A stretch of 64,000 nucleotides of DNA. It comes from Curtobacterium sp. VKM Ac-1395 (GTDB lineage: Bacteria; Actinomycetota; Actinomycetes; Actinomycetales; Microbacteriaceae). The stretch is from positions 270,077-334,076 of the forward strand of contig NZ_JADKRX010000004.1 of the NCBI RefSeq assembly GCF_015350975.1, in the 5' to 3' direction. Below, piece by piece: positions 45,278-53,998 of the stretch (position 1 is its first letter; each line of letters starts with the position of its first letter). The translations under genes were made by a program, and so were the position numbers. The notes beneath the pieces were generated by a model, which did no database searches, had not been told where the DNA came from, and saw only the letters and a list, made by a program, of their open reading frames with translations.

Positions 45278-45949
45278 TCAGCGCCTCCGTGTCGGACGCG
45301 GCCTCCGAGCGTCCGAGCCTCCGTCCTGGGTGTGGTCGAGGCGACCACGAGTCTGGATGGGCGTCTCGCCGTACCGCTGGCGGTAGGCCGCCGCGAACCG
45401 ACCCTGGTTCGAGAACCCCCACTTCAGCGCGATCTGCCCGATCGACGTGTGGCCGTCGACCAGGAGCTCCGCGTGGGCCGCGGTGAGCCGCGCGTCACGC
45501 ACGTACTCCATCGGCGTCAGGTCGAGTGCGCGGCGGAACGCGAGCTGGAGCGCACGCGGCGAGGTGCCGGCAGCCGCGGCGATGTCGACGGCCGTGACGT
45601 GCTGGAGCAGGTTGGCTCGGATGAACGTGACGGCCCGGCCGACCGTGCGCGGCGCCTCGTGCTCGTCGACGTCGCGCCGGAGGCCGGCGGGGACGACCTT
45701 CGCCGCGGACTCCAGGTACCGCGTGGCGATCCTCCGGACGTCGTCCGTGCTGCCGACGGGGTGGGTGTCGAGGATGAACCGGACGTGTGCTGTGACGTGC
45801 GCCCAGTACTGCGTCAGGACGACGTCGTCCTCGGTCGGACGGGATTCGGTGTCGCGCTCTGTGGTGATGCTGTCGCCTCTACGCACCAGGGGGGAGAGGC
45901 GCCGCAGAGATGCGTGAAGGCGGGACCAGCAACGACGTTGCCTGCGCAC
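45278..45949 (-). CDS. AraC family transcriptional regulator
   Basis: This 223-residue protein has a C-terminal AraC DNA-binding domain (about 110-205) with two helix-turn-helix units: VTAVDIAAAAGTSPRALQLAFRRAL and TSIGQIALKWGFSNQGRFAAAYRQRYGETP (in parts). The N-terminal 100 residues do not match a cupin sensor. GTG at 45949 with GAGG upstream is preferred, and GTG at 45886 is an alternative. It is divergent from the YceI-sigma operon across 65 bases. Confidence 0.87.
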   Translation of the reverse strand: MRRQRRCWSRLHASLRRLSPLVRRGDSITTERDTESRPTEDDVVLTQYWAHVTAHVRFILDTHPVGSTDDVRRIATRYLESAAKVVPAGLRRDVDEHEAPRTVGRAVTFIRANLLQHVTAVDIAAAAGTSPRALQLAFRRALDLTPMEYVRDARLTAAHAELLVDGHTSIGQIALKWGFSNQGRFAAAYRQRYGETPIQTRGRLDHTQDGGSDARRPRPTRRR

Positions 45950-45980
45950 GCTACCTCGGTTGTCTGTGTGCCGACGCCCT

Positions 45981-46008
45981 TGAACGATCCGCCGCCCTGT
46001 CTCGTCGT
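45981..46008 (+). promoter_or_regulatory. ECF sigma factor promoter, SigL-like
   Basis: TGAACG (45981-45986) and CGTCGT (46003-46008) are spaced by 16 bases. This is the classic ECF arrangement and resembles the TGAACC/CGTGTC elements reported for mycobacterial SigL. The -10 element ends six bases before the YceI ATG, so the transcript is probably leaderless. The operon's own sigma factor is the obvious candidate to read it. Confidence 0.65.
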
Positions 46009-46014
46009 CCAGGT

Positions 46015-46704
46015 ATGGGACTCCGAACTCGCACCAAGGTCATCATCGGCATCACCACCGGCGTCGTCGTGGTCGGCGCCGCCGCCCTGATCGGCGGCCC
46101 GCTCATCTACGCCAACGTCGTCAACGGGGAGGCCGCCGCCGCACCGAGCCTCGCGCCGAGCTCGTCCGCCACCCTCGACGCCTCCGACGCGGACGGCACC
46201 TGGACCAGCCGCGACACGTCGTACGCCGGCTACCGGGTGCACGAGGTCCTGCAGGGCCAGGATGTCGACGTGGTCGGACGGACGAAGCAGGTGGAGGCGG
46301 ACGCCACGGTCGACGGCGGGCAGCTCCGGAAGGCCACCGTGACCGTCCAGGTGGCGAAGATCAGCACGCCCGAGGCAGCCCGCGACGCCTACTTCCGTTC
46401 GAAGGCCCTCGAGACGGACCAGTTCCCGACCGCCACCTTCACCGTGACGAAGCCGGTCGACGTGTCGCAGGCGCTCGCCGGGACGACGCAGGACGTCTCC
46501 CTGACCGGGACGATGGACCTGCACGGGGTCGAGAAGCCGGTGACCGCCGACGCCCAGGTCGCCGTCGGCGAGGACGGCACCGTGCAGGTCGCGGGCTCCG
46601 TGCCGGTCACCTTCGCCGACTACGGCGTGACGGCTCCCTCGCTCGGCTTCGTGACCGTGGACGGGAAGGGCTCCGTGGAGTTCTCCCTCGACCTGGCACG
46701 GTGA
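46015..46704 (+). CDS. YceI family protein, membrane-anchored
   Basis: This 229-residue protein has one N-terminal membrane helix (about 8-32) and an extracytoplasmic YceI lipocalin-like beta barrel (about 52-229) marked by WTSRDTSYAGYRVHE, FRSKALETDQFPTATFTV and LTGTMDLHGVEKPV. YceI domains bind polyisoprenoids or amphiphilic lipids. The stop overlaps the sigma factor start by four bases (GTGA). It is the first gene of a three-gene operon read from an ECF-type promoter. Confidence 0.9.
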   Translation: MGLRTRTKVIIGITTGVVVVGAAALIGGPLIYANVVNGEAAAAPSLAPSSSATLDASDADGTWTSRDTSYAGYRVHEVLQGQDVDVVGRTKQVEADATVDGGQLRKATVTVQVAKISTPEAARDAYFRSKALETDQFPTATFTVTKPVDVSQALAGTTQDVSLTGTMDLHGVEKPVTADAQVAVGEDGTVQVAGSVPVTFADYGVTAPSLGFVTVDGKGSVEFSLDLAR

Positions 46705-47216
46705 CCGTGGCGAGCCGGTCCGCGGACGAACTGCTCGTGACGCTCCACCGTGAGCACGGCGACGCGCTCACCCGGTACGTCCGGCACCTGACGCGGGACG
46801 GCTCGACCGTCGACGACGTCGTCCAGGAGACGATGGTGCGCGCCTGGCAGCGCCCGGCCGTGCTCGAACGGTCGCCGGACAGCGTCCGCGCGTGGCTGTT
46901 CACCGTGGCGCGGAACCTGGTCGTCGACGACGCCCGCTCCGCCAGGAACCGGCGGGAGCACGGCAGCGACGACCCCGTGGACCGCGTCGAGGCCGACCGC
47001 ACCGACGCCGTCCTCGACCGCATCGTGGTCGCCGACGCGCTCACGACCCTGTCGCCGGAACACCAGCGGGTCGTGGTCGACGCCTACTGGCTCGGCCACA
47101 CCGTCCCGGAGATCGCCAGGCGGAACGACATCCCCGAGGGCACCGCGAAGTCGCGCCTGCACTACGGGCTCCGGGCCCTCCGGCTCGCACTGCAGGAACG
47201 AGGCGTGACCCGATGA
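46701..47216 (+). CDS. ECF RNA polymerase sigma factor
   Basis: This 171-residue sigma-70 family protein has region 2 (about 20-50: LTRYVRHLTRD, VDDVVQETMVRAWQRP, AWLFTVARNLVVDDAR) and region 4 (about 110-160: TLSPEHQRVVVDAYWLGHTVPEIA, EGTAKSRLHYGLRALR). It lies between YceI and an anti-sigma gene, with four-base overlaps on both sides, so expression is balanced by coupling. The order and the upstream motif suggest a SigL/RslA-like envelope-stress circuit. Confidence 0.93.
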   Translation: MTVASRSADELLVTLHREHGDALTRYVRHLTRDGSTVDDVVQETMVRAWQRPAVLERSPDSVRAWLFTVARNLVVDDARSARNRREHGSDDPVDRVEADRTDAVLDRIVVADALTTLSPEHQRVVVDAYWLGHTVPEIARRNDIPEGTAKSRLHYGLRALRLALQERGVTR

Positions 47217-47920
47217 ACGAGGACCGGTACACCGAGTGGGACGCCGCGTACGTGCTCGGCGCGCTGCCGCAGGACGAGCGGCTCGAGTACGAACGGCACC
47301 TCGCCACGTGCGACCGCTGTGCGGACGCCGTCGCCGAGCTCGCCGGGTTGCCCGGACTGCTCGGGAAGCTCCCCGCTGACCAGGCGGTCGAGATCGCGGA
47401 CACGGACTGGAGGCTCGTCCCGGCCTCCGAGAGCACCCTCGCCGCCGTCGCGCACCGCGTCCGCCACCGTCGGCGCCGTCGTCGGGTGTGGGTCGCCGCC
47501 ACGGCCGGCCTCGCCGTCGTGGTCGCCGTGCTGGGGGGTCTCGCCGTCGGGACCGCGGCCGACCGCGGCTCCGTGCAGGCCGGACCGACCACGACCGCCG
47601 GTCCCGGGGCCGACCGGTACGCGATGTCGGGTCGACAGGGCTTCACGGTGGACCTCACCGTGCAGGACGCCTCGTGGGGCACCCGCTTCGACTGGGGCTG
47701 CTCCTACGGCGGCAAGGACTGGGCCGCTGACGGGTCGGTGATGTACGACCTCGTGGTGGTCCGGACGGACGGCAGGACGCAGACGGTCGGCACGTGGGCG
47801 GCAGCGGGGGAGGACGCCAGCGGTCTGGCCGCGACGACGGACATCCGGCGCGCCGACATCTCCGGCGTCCAGGTCCGCCTGCACGACGGCGGGCTCACGC
47901 TCGCCAGCGTCGACCTCTGA
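47213..47920 (+). CDS. Zinc-binding anti-sigma factor (ZAS)
   Basis: This 235-residue membrane protein has an N-terminal anti-sigma domain with the zinc motif HxxxCxxC (His29, Cys33, Cys36 in HLATCDRC), an Arg-rich stretch (about 83-91), one membrane helix (about 92-115) and an extracellular RskA-like domain (about 125-235). It would hold the sigma factor at the membrane until a redox or envelope signal releases it. ATG at 47213 overlaps the sigma stop (ATGA). Confidence 0.92.
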   Translation: MNEDRYTEWDAAYVLGALPQDERLEYERHLATCDRCADAVAELAGLPGLLGKLPADQAVEIADTDWRLVPASESTLAAVAHRVRHRRRRRRVWVAATAGLAVVVAVLGGLAVGTAADRGSVQAGPTTTAGPGADRYAMSGRQGFTVDLTVQDASWGTRFDWGCSYGGKDWAADGSVMYDLVVVRTDGRTQTVGTWAAAGEDASGLAATTDIRRADISGVQVRLHDGGLTLASVDL

Positions 47921-47934
47921 CTCGCCGACCCCCT

Positions 47935-47980
47935 ACGGACGGGAGGCTCCCTGCCAGCTGGCAGGGAGCCTCCCGTTCGT
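47935..47980. terminator. Palindrome family 1, copy C
   Basis: This 46-base palindrome is centred on AGCT, with core arms GGGAGGCTCCCTGCC/GGCAGGGAGCCTCCC. It begins 14 bases after the anti-sigma stop. Relative to copies A, B and D, two neighbouring stem pairs are swapped (GG/CC to CC/GG), so pairing is preserved although the sequence differs. Confidence 0.72.
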
Positions 47981-48014
47981 CCGTGGCGCCGTTCGACGCC
48001 GCGCCGCCGGACGT

Positions 48015-48288
48015 GTCGCGACCGCCGGGCCGGTGTCGTGCCTCCATCGATGCGCGCGCATCGGGCGACACGCTGCGGAGGGGCGCGCGGCGCATCCGCA
48101 CTGCGCCTGTCGCTTCCACCGGCGGCAGCAGGCGCCTTCCTGTCCGCCGGTCACGGGCCCGGCGCCGTGCTGCCGGTCGGGTTGCGACCGCCGGGTCAGT
48201 GTCGTGCATCCGTTGATGCGCGCGCATCGGGCGACACGCTGCGGAGGGGCGCGCGGCGCATCCGCACGGCGCGTGTCGCTTCCGCCGG
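48015..48288. repeat. Two 108-bp structured direct repeats
   Basis: Copies at 48015-48122 and 48181-48288 align without gaps (offset 166) and are almost identical over a 55-base core. Each holds the palindrome GATGCGCGCGCATC and a GCGGA/TCCGC pair; in the second copy GCGACACGC and GCGTGTCGC add a perfect nine-base outer stem. They lie between palindromes C and D in a 462-base gap (47921-48382) that holds no convincing gene. Confidence 0.75.
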
Positions 48289-48328
48289 TGCGGGCGGGAC
48301 GGCGGCGGACTCGGCGACCGGACGAACG

Positions 48329-48366
48329 ACGGGAGGCTCGGTGCCAGCTGGCACCGAGCCTCCCGT
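48329..48366. terminator. Palindrome family 1, copy D
   Basis: This perfect 38-base palindrome is centred between 48347 and 48348, with arms ACGGGAGGCTCGGTGCCAG and its complement. It starts 16 bases beyond the old yellow enzyme stop on the minus strand. Confidence 0.72.
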
Positions 48367-48382
48367 TCGTCCGTGGTGCTGA

Positions 48383-49480
48383 CTACGCGACGGAGGACGC
48401 GCGCACGTCGGCCAGCGTCGGGTAGTCGGTGTAGCCCTCGGCGCCCTGGCCGTAGAAGAGCTCCGGGCGGGGCTCGTTGAGCTCCGTGTCCTGCTCCCAG
48501 CGGTACGCGAGGTCCGGGTTCGCGATGGCGGCACGGCCGACGGCCACCGCGTCCGCCTGGTCGGTGTCGACCAGCACGACGGCCTCGTCACGCGTGGTGA
48601 GCGAGGAGAAGCCCGAGTTCACGATGAACGGCGCGCCCGCGGTGCGACGGACGTGCTGCACGAGGTCGCCCGTCGGGTCGGCGTGCAGGACGTCGATGAA
48701 GGCGAGTCCGAGCGGCGCGAGGCCCTCGGCGATCGCGGTGTAGACGGCGCGGGTCTCGACGGCGTCGTCCTCGAGGACGCCCTGGATGCCGTGCTCCGGT
48801 GACAGGCGGATGCCCGTGCGGTCGGCGCCGACGGCCTCGGCGACGGCCGTGGCGACCTCGACCGCGAAGCGGGCACGGTTCTCGGGGGAGCCGCCGTACT
48901 GGTCGGTGCGGGTGTTCGACACCGGGGACATGAACTCGTGGACCAGGTAGCCGTTGGCGCCGTGGACCTCGACGCCGTCGAGCCCGGCGGCGATGGCGTT
49001 GCGAGCGGACTGCGCGAACTGCTGGACGACCTCGGCGACCTCGTCGGTGGTCAGCTCGTGGGGGACCGGCATGTCGGCCTTGGACCCGTCGGCGAGGTGC
49101 GTCTGACCGGGGGCGGCGACGGCGCTCGGGCCGACGATGCGCGGGGTCTGCGAGATGTCGGGGTGCGAGACGCGACCACCGTGCATGAGCTGCATCACGA
49201 TGGTGCCGCCCTCGGCGTGCACGGCGTCGGCCACGCGGCGCCAGCCAGCGATCTGCTCGTCGGTCTCGATGCCGGGCTGGCCGGGGTAGGAGCGGCCTTC
49301 CTGCACGGGCCAGGTGCCCTCGGTGATGATCATGCCGAGGCCGGCGCGCTGACGGTAGTGCTCGACCAACAGGTCGTTCGGGATGCCGTGCTCGCCGGCA
49401 CGGGTGCGCGTGAGCGGGGCCATGACGATGCGGTTCGACAGGCGCATGGCGCCGAAGGAGGTGGGTTCGAAGAGCTTCAC
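48383..49480 (-). CDS. Old yellow enzyme family ene-reductase
   Basis: This 365-residue FMN-dependent protein resembles Nem[13 protein letters not shown] (FMN site), [11 protein letters not shown], the catalytic His/Asn pair in [17 protein letters not shown] (about residues 180-196), [10 protein letters not shown] and [11 protein letters not shown]. It reduces activated C=C bonds or nitro compounds with NADPH and often helps in detoxification. The GTG at 49480 was chosen because KLFEPTSFG is the usual N-terminus. An OhrR-type regulator lies upstream on the same strand. Confidence 0.92.
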   Translation of the reverse strand: MKLFEPTSFGAMRLSNRIVMAPLTRTRAGEHGIPNDLLVEHYRQRAGLGMIITEGTWPVQEGRSYPGQPGIETDEQIAGWRRVADAVHAEGGTIVMQLMHGGRVSHPDISQTPRIVGPSAVAAPGQTHLADGSKADMPVPHELTTDEVAEVVQQFAQSARNAIAAGLDGVEVHGANGYLVHEFMSPVSNTRTDQYGGSPENRARFAVEVATAVAEAVGADRTGIRLSPEHGIQGVLEDDAVETRAVYTAIAEGLAPLGLAFIDVLHADPTGDLVQHVRRTAGAPFIVNSGFSSLTTRDEAVVLVDTDQADAVAVGRAAIANPDLAYRWEQDTELNEPRPELFYGQGAEGYTDYPTLADVRASSVA

Positions 49481-49596
49481 GTGCGGGTCAACGCACTGTT
49501 GCCGTGTGCAATTCCACAGCTCGTGCCGCTCGGAGGTTCTTCTCAGTCGCGGGGGCCGGCCGGCGTCCGTCGCGCGGGCCGGGGCGTCGGTCGGCG

Positions 49597-49809
49597 TCAG
49601 TCGCGGGGGCAGACGAGCGTGGAGGACCGGACCTGGCCCTCGGGGCGGATCACCTGGTGTCGCGACAGGGGCTTGTGGCAGATGGGGCATCCGCGGTCGA
49701 CGGAGCGGTCGTCGACACCTTCGTCATGCCCCGCGCCGATCTGCGACGGTCCCATCTTCTCGATGAGCGTCGTGTTCCACCGCTGGTACCACCCGCTGAA
49801 GCGTCCCAT
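49597..49809 (-). CDS. Small zinc-ribbon-like protein
   Basis: This 70-residue protein has a hydrophilic N-terminus ([21 protein letters not shown]) and a C-terminal CPICHKPL plus a distant Cys near the end (LVCPRD), suggesting a degenerate treble-clef or zinc ribbon. AGGCAGGA lies upstream of the ATG at 49809; a longer in-frame start at 49839 is less likely. The function is unknown. It sits between the ene-reductase and the OhrR-type gene on the same strand. Confidence 0.65.
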   Translation of the reverse strand: MGRFSGWYQRWNTTLIEKMGPSQIGAGHDEGVDDRSVDRGCPICHKPLSRHQVIRPEGQVRSSTLVCPRD

Positions 49810-49854
49810 GGTCCTGCCTTTCGTTCGTCCACTCATCATTGTCGCACGAACGAT

Positions 49855-50298
49855 CTAGACCGTGTCGACGACGTCGAGCAGGGCGGTGAGTTCGTCCTTG
49901 AGGGCCTCGAGTCGGGCGACCGGCCACCCGAGTCGGTCGGCCACCGCGACGGGCACGGCTCGGGCACGCTCGCGGAGGGCTCGTCCGGCCGTGGTCAGCG
50001 ACACCTCGAGCTGCCGTTCGTCGGCGGCGCTGCGGGTGCGGCGCAGGTACCCGGCGGCCTCGAGGCGCTTCAGCAGCGGGCTCAACGTCGCCGAGTCGAG
50101 GCGGAGCTCGTCCGCGATGGCGCGCACGGAGCGGGGGTCCTGCTCCCACAGGGCCAGCATCACGAGGTACTGCGGGTGTGTCAGACCGAGCGGGTCGAGC
50201 AGGTCGCGGTAGAGCCCGATCACGCTGCGGCTCGTGGCGGCGAGTGCGAAGCACAGCTGCCGGTCGAGGGTGAGGGGGTCGAGCTCAGTGGAGGCCAT
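49855..50298 (-). CDS. OhrR-type MarR family regulator
   Basis: This 147-residue winged-helix repressor has the OhrR-typical N-terminus [14 protein letters not shown] with the peroxide-reactive Cys16, the [14 protein letters not shown] helix and a DNA-binding wing ([26 protein letters not shown] in parts). OhrR proteins lose DNA binding when this Cys is oxidised by organic hydroperoxides. No ohr gene is adjacent; the nearest downstream gene encodes the small zinc-ribbon-like protein, with the ene-reductase beyond it. Confidence 0.88.
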   Translation of the reverse strand: MASTELDPLTLDRQLCFALAATSRSVIGLYRDLLDPLGLTHPQYLVMLALWEQDPRSVRAIADELRLDSATLSPLLKRLEAAGYLRRTRSAADERQLEVSLTTAGRALRERARAVPVAVADRLGWPVARLEALKDELTALLDVVDTV

Positions 50299-50372
50299 GC
50301 ACCCAGGATACCGTTCGTGCGCGAAGGACCTGCGGCACGGGGTCCGCGCGCGTCCGCCTGCCTCCACCACGT

Positions 50373-50428
50373 GAGATCGCAGTCCGTGTCGCCTCCGGAA
50401 CGGGGGAGGCGACACGGACTGCGATCTC
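50373..50428. terminator. Perfect 24-bp hairpin after the MMPL gene
   Basis: The arms 50373-50396 and 50405-50428 form a perfect 24-base stem with an eight-base loop (GGAACGGG). The hairpin begins 14 bases beyond the MMPL stop on the minus strand, in the 144-base gap upstream of the OhrR-type gene. The stem is longer than any other in the window and has no T-tract. Confidence 0.75.
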
Positions 50429-50442
50429 GGGGTGGGCGGGTG

Positions 50443-53148
50443 CTACTCCGCGCGGTGGGCGGGCACGTGGCCCGAGTCGTGCGGGTTGGCGTCCGGCTCC
50501 ACCGGCAGCGCGTGGGTGCCCGTGTGCGTGGACTCCTGGGCGCTGCGTCCGTCGCCCGGGTGCGACCGCTCGAGCTTGGCGCCCTCGACGTCGACGTCCG
50601 GCACGATGCGGTCGAGCCACTTCGGGAACCACCAGGCGCTCGTGCCGAGCAGGTGCATCGCGGCCGGGATGAGCAGCATGCGGACGACGAACGCGTCGAC
50701 CAGCACACCGAACGCCAGACCGAACCCGATCGGCTTGATCGTGGAGGAGTCCGAGAAGATGAACCCGGCGAACACGGAGATCATGATGATCGCCGCTGCC
50801 GTGACCACCGCTCGACCGGCGTGCAGACCGCGCTGGACTGCCACCTTCGCGCTCGCACCGTGGGCGTACGCCTCGCGCATGCCCGACACCAGGAACAGCT
50901 GGTAGTCCATCGCCAGGCCGAACAGGATGCCGATCTCGATGATGGGCAGGAAGCTCAGGATCGGCGCGGGGTCGTGCACGCCGAAGACGCTGCCGAGCCA
51001 CCCCCACTGGTAGATCGCCGTCAGGCCACCGAACGCCGCGAGCACCGACAGGATGAAGCCCGCCGTGGCCGTGATCGGGACCAGGAAGGAGCGGAACACG
51101 ACGATCAGGATGATGAGCGACAGTCCGACCACCACCGCCAGGTAGAGCGGCAGCACGTTCGAGAGCTTCTCGGACACGTCGATGTTCGCGGACGCGTTGC
51201 CCGCGACGCCGAGCGTGGCCTTCCCGTCGTCGACCGTCACGTTCTGCGTCCGGAGGTCCTTGACGAGGTCCTCGGTCGAGATGCTGTCCGGGCCGCCGTT
51301 CGGCTTCACCTGGAACGCGATGATGTCGCGGGCCTTCGAGGCGCCGATCGGCAGCACGGCGTCGACGTCGTCGTTCTTCGCGATCGCCTGGCCGATGGTG
51401 ACCTCGGTCGCGGTGACGTCCTCCTTGCTGACCGCCTTCGGCAGGGTGGCCACGACGAGCAGCGGGCCGTTCTGCCCGGCGCCGAACTCCTTGCTCAGCG
51501 TCTTGTACGCCTTGTACTGGCTGGAGTCGACGGCCTCCGACGAGCCCGACGGCAGTCCGAGGCGCATCTGCGTCGCGGGCAGCGCGATCGTGCCGAGCAC
51601 GGCGACGCCGGCGACGAGCGTGATGACCGCGCGCCAGGTCGACATGGGCTTGTTCGGGACGCGGGTCGAACCGGTGTTGCCGATCCGCGTCCGTTCCTTC
51701 CCCCGGAGGATCCGCATGCCGATGATCGACAGCAGCGCCGGGGTGAAGGACGTGGCGATGAGGATGGCGAAGAACACCGCGACGGCGCCCACCGTGCCCA
51801 TCAGGCCGAGGAAGGGGATGCCGGTGATGTTGAGCGCCAGCAGGGCGACGATGACCGTCGCGCCGGCGAACACGACGGCGTTGCCGGACGTGCCGTTGGC
51901 GAGCCCGATGGACTCGTGCACGCCCATGCCCTGCTTCAGCTGGGTGCGGTGGCGGTTCAGGATGAACAGCGAGTAGTCGATGCCGACCGCCAGGCCGAGC
52001 ATCACCCCCAGCACCGGCGTGACCGAGATGAACTCGACGAGGCTGGAGAACGACAGGGCCGCGAGCGACGCCACCCCGATGCCGAGCACGGCGCTGACGA
52101 GCGGCACCGCGGCACCGACGAGCGTCCGGAGCATCAGGAACAGCACGATCGCGGCGACGATCACACCGGCGATCTCACCCGGACCGAGGATCGACGGGAC
52201 GCCCTGGGCGATGTCGTTCGACACGTACACGCGGACGCCGTCGATCTTCGCCGCCTCGGCCTTGTCGGAGATCGCGGTCTTGGTGCTCTGCGGGACCTCG
52301 TACGTCGACTTGGTGAACTGCACGGTGCCGATCGCGGCGCTGCCGTTCGAGGAGACGAAGCGGATGTCCTTGGACAGGTCGAGCAGGTCGGACCCCTGCT
52401 CCAGCTCCTTCGCGTTGTCGTCGAGCTTGGTGGTGTTGTCGTCGATCTTCTGCTGCGCCTCGGTGAGCTGCTGCTCACCGGACGTGAGCTGGGCCTGCTG
52501 GGCGTCGATCTGCGCCTGGGCCTGCGCCAGCTGCGCCTGCGCTGCCTGAGCCTGCGCTGCCTGGGCCTGTGCCGCTGCGCCGGAGGCTGCTGCGCCGGTC
52601 GCCGCTGCACCGGAGGCCGACGCTGCGGAGAGCTGCTGCTTCTGGGCGTCGAGCTTCGCCTGGGCGTCGGCGATCTGCTGCTTGCCGGACTCGAGCTGGG
52701 CCTTCTGGGCGTCGAGCTGCGCCTGGCCGTCCGTGATCTGCTGGCGGCCGTCGCTGATCTGCTTGCGACCGTCGACGATCTTCTGGCGCTGGTCGTCGAG
52801 CCGGTCCTGCGTGCTGAACCCCGAGGTCGCACCCTTGACGCCGTTGAGGTCCTCGAGGTCCGTGAGGAAGTCGTCGACCCCGCTCTTCTGCGCGCTGGTG
52901 AAGGCCTTGCCGTCGGTCGTCTCGAAGACGATCGTGCCGTTCCCGCCGTTGGCACTCGGGAACTTGTCCGCGAGCTGGTCCTGCACCTGGCTGGTCTTGG
53001 TGTTCGGGATCGTGATCGACGAGGAGATCGTCCCCGCGAACAGGGCGTAGGTGCCGCCCGTGATCCCCAGGATGACGATCCAGGCGATGATCACGAGCCA
53101 GTGCCGTCGGGCGGCGAATCGTCCGAGGCGGTAGAGCAGACCGGCCAT
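50443..53148 (-). CDS. MMPL/RND family exporter
   Basis: This 901-residue membrane protein has the RND layout: helix 1 (about 15-37), a first extracellular loop (about 40-320), helices 2-6, a second loop and helices 7-12. The first loop contains a long coiled coil (about 115-270) built of Gln/Ala repeats such as QAQAAQAQ. MMPL proteins export lipids, glycolipids or drugs using the proton gradient (YxxFIL near GIDYSLFILNRHRT). AAGGAAC precedes the ATG. The TetR gene lies 72 bases upstream on the same strand, probably in one operon. Confidence 0.92.
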   Translation of the reverse strand: MAGLLYRLGRFAARRHWLVIIAWIVILGITGGTYALFAGTISSSITIPNTKTSQVQDQLADKFPSANGGNGTIVFETTDGKAFTSAQKSGVDDFLTDLEDLNGVKGATSGFSTQDRLDDQRQKIVDGRKQISDGRQQITDGQAQLDAQKAQLESGKQQIADAQAKLDAQKQQLSAASASGAAATGAAASGAAAQAQAAQAQAAQAQLAQAQAQIDAQQAQLTSGEQQLTEAQQKIDDNTTKLDDNAKELEQGSDLLDLSKDIRFVSSNGSAAIGTVQFTKSTYEVPQSTKTAISDKAEAAKIDGVRVYVSNDIAQGVPSILGPGEIAGVIVAAIVLFLMLRTLVGAAVPLVSAVLGIGVASLAALSFSSLVEFISVTPVLGVMLGLAVGIDYSLFILNRHRTQLKQGMGVHESIGLANGTSGNAVVFAGATVIVALLALNITGIPFLGLMGTVGAVAVFFAILIATSFTPALLSIIGMRILRGKERTRIGNTGSTRVPNKPMSTWRAVITLVAGVAVLGTIALPATQMRLGLPSGSSEAVDSSQYKAYKTLSKEFGAGQNGPLLVVATLPKAVSKEDVTATEVTIGQAIAKNDDVDAVLPIGASKARDIIAFQVKPNGGPDSISTEDLVKDLRTQNVTVDDGKATLGVAGNASANIDVSEKLSNVLPLYLAVVVGLSLIILIVVFRSFLVPITATAGFILSVLAAFGGLTAIYQWGWLGSVFGVHDPAPILSFLPIIEIGILFGLAMDYQLFLVSGMREAYAHGASAKVAVQRGLHAGRAVVTAAAIIMISVFAGFIFSDSSTIKPIGFGLAFGVLVDAFVVRMLLIPAAMHLLGTSAWWFPKWLDRIVPDVDVEGAKLERSHPGDGRSAQESTHTGTHALPVEPDANPHDSGHVPAHRAE

Positions 53149-53220
53149 GGGTGCCCCGTTCCTTTCGTAGTGGGTGGTGCGTGCGGAGTGGGGTACGCCG
53201 GTGGACCCCTGGAGGTGATG

Positions 53221-53862
53221 TCAGTGCGCGGGCAGGTACCCGCTGCGGACGCTGTGCACGAGCCGTGCGAGCAGGGCGTCCCAGTCGTCGAGGGCGTCCT
53301 GGTCGAGTCGCGGCCCGGTCGTCGTGAGCCAGTGTTCCGCGATGACCACGATGCCGCTCATGAGCGAGTCGACGAGCAGTGCCGCATCGAGTTCGTCGGC
53401 GGCGGGGTGGCGTCGGATGACCTCGACACGGAGGCGGTCGGTCACCCGGGCGAAGGCCGTCTGGGTGAGGATCGCGGCCTTGGCGTCGGTCTCCTCGTCC
53501 GGTTCACCGAGGATGGTGGCCATCCGGGCGATGGCGGGCGCCAGGTCGGCGCCGCGGGCCGCGGACTCGAGTTCGTCGAACATCGAGGAGCGGGAGCCGT
53601 CCCCGACCGGGGTGTTGGCGATGTCGCCGAGGAACCGGTCGATGATCACCGACAGCACCTCCTCGCAGACGGTGAGCAGGATCTCGTCGAGGGAGGAGAA
53701 GTGGTTGAACACCGTGCGACGGGCGACGTCGGCGCGGGCGGCGAGCTCGTCCACGCTGAACCCACGTCCGCCACGCTCGTCGACGAGGTCACGCGCGGCC
53801 TGGAGGATCGCAGCACGGTGCTTCGCCTTGAGGGCAGCACGACGGTCGATCGACAGGGTCAC
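53221..53862 (-). CDS. TetR repressor of the MMPL exporter
   Basis: This 213-residue regulator has an N-terminal helix-turn-helix (about 16-62: AAILQAARDLVDERG, VDELAARADVARRTVFNHFSSLDEIL). GTG at 53862 lies seven bases after TAGTGT on the minus strand (53870-53875), so the mRNA is leaderless. An inverted repeat (53876-53900) lies directly upstream of that -10 box. The arrangement suggests autorepression and control of the downstream exporter in response to a substrate. Confidence 0.9.
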   Translation of the reverse strand: MTLSIDRRAALKAKHRAAILQAARDLVDERGGRGFSVDELAARADVARRTVFNHFSSLDEILLTVCEEVLSVIIDRFLGDIANTPVGDGSRSSMFDELESAARGADLAPAIARMATILGEPDEETDAKAAILTQTAFARVTDRLRVEVIRRHPAADELDAALLVDSLMSGIVVIAEHWLTTTGPRLDQDALDDWDALLARLVHSVRSGYLPAH

Positions 53863-53875
53863 GGAGGCAACACTA

Positions 53876-53900
53876 GGTGCAACGATGCACTCAGTGCACC
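53876..53900. promoter_or_regulatory. Probable TetR operator
   Basis: A 13-base perfect palindrome TGCACTCAGTGCA (53886-53898) is nested in a wider GGTGCA/TGCACC inverted repeat (53876-53900). It lies immediately upstream of the leaderless TetR promoter's -10 box. Confidence 0.7.
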
Positions 53901-53998
53901 GAAGCGGAGCGGACGCTCAGTCTTGTCCCCCGCAGCCGGTGGAAGACTGGCGGGACGGCCAGCGTCACCGGCCGACCGACCCGTACGAAGGAGTACCG

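Noticed and set aside
47935..48366. CRISPR array
   Set aside because: The repeats are two long direct copies flanked by palindromes, without regular short spacers or cas genes.
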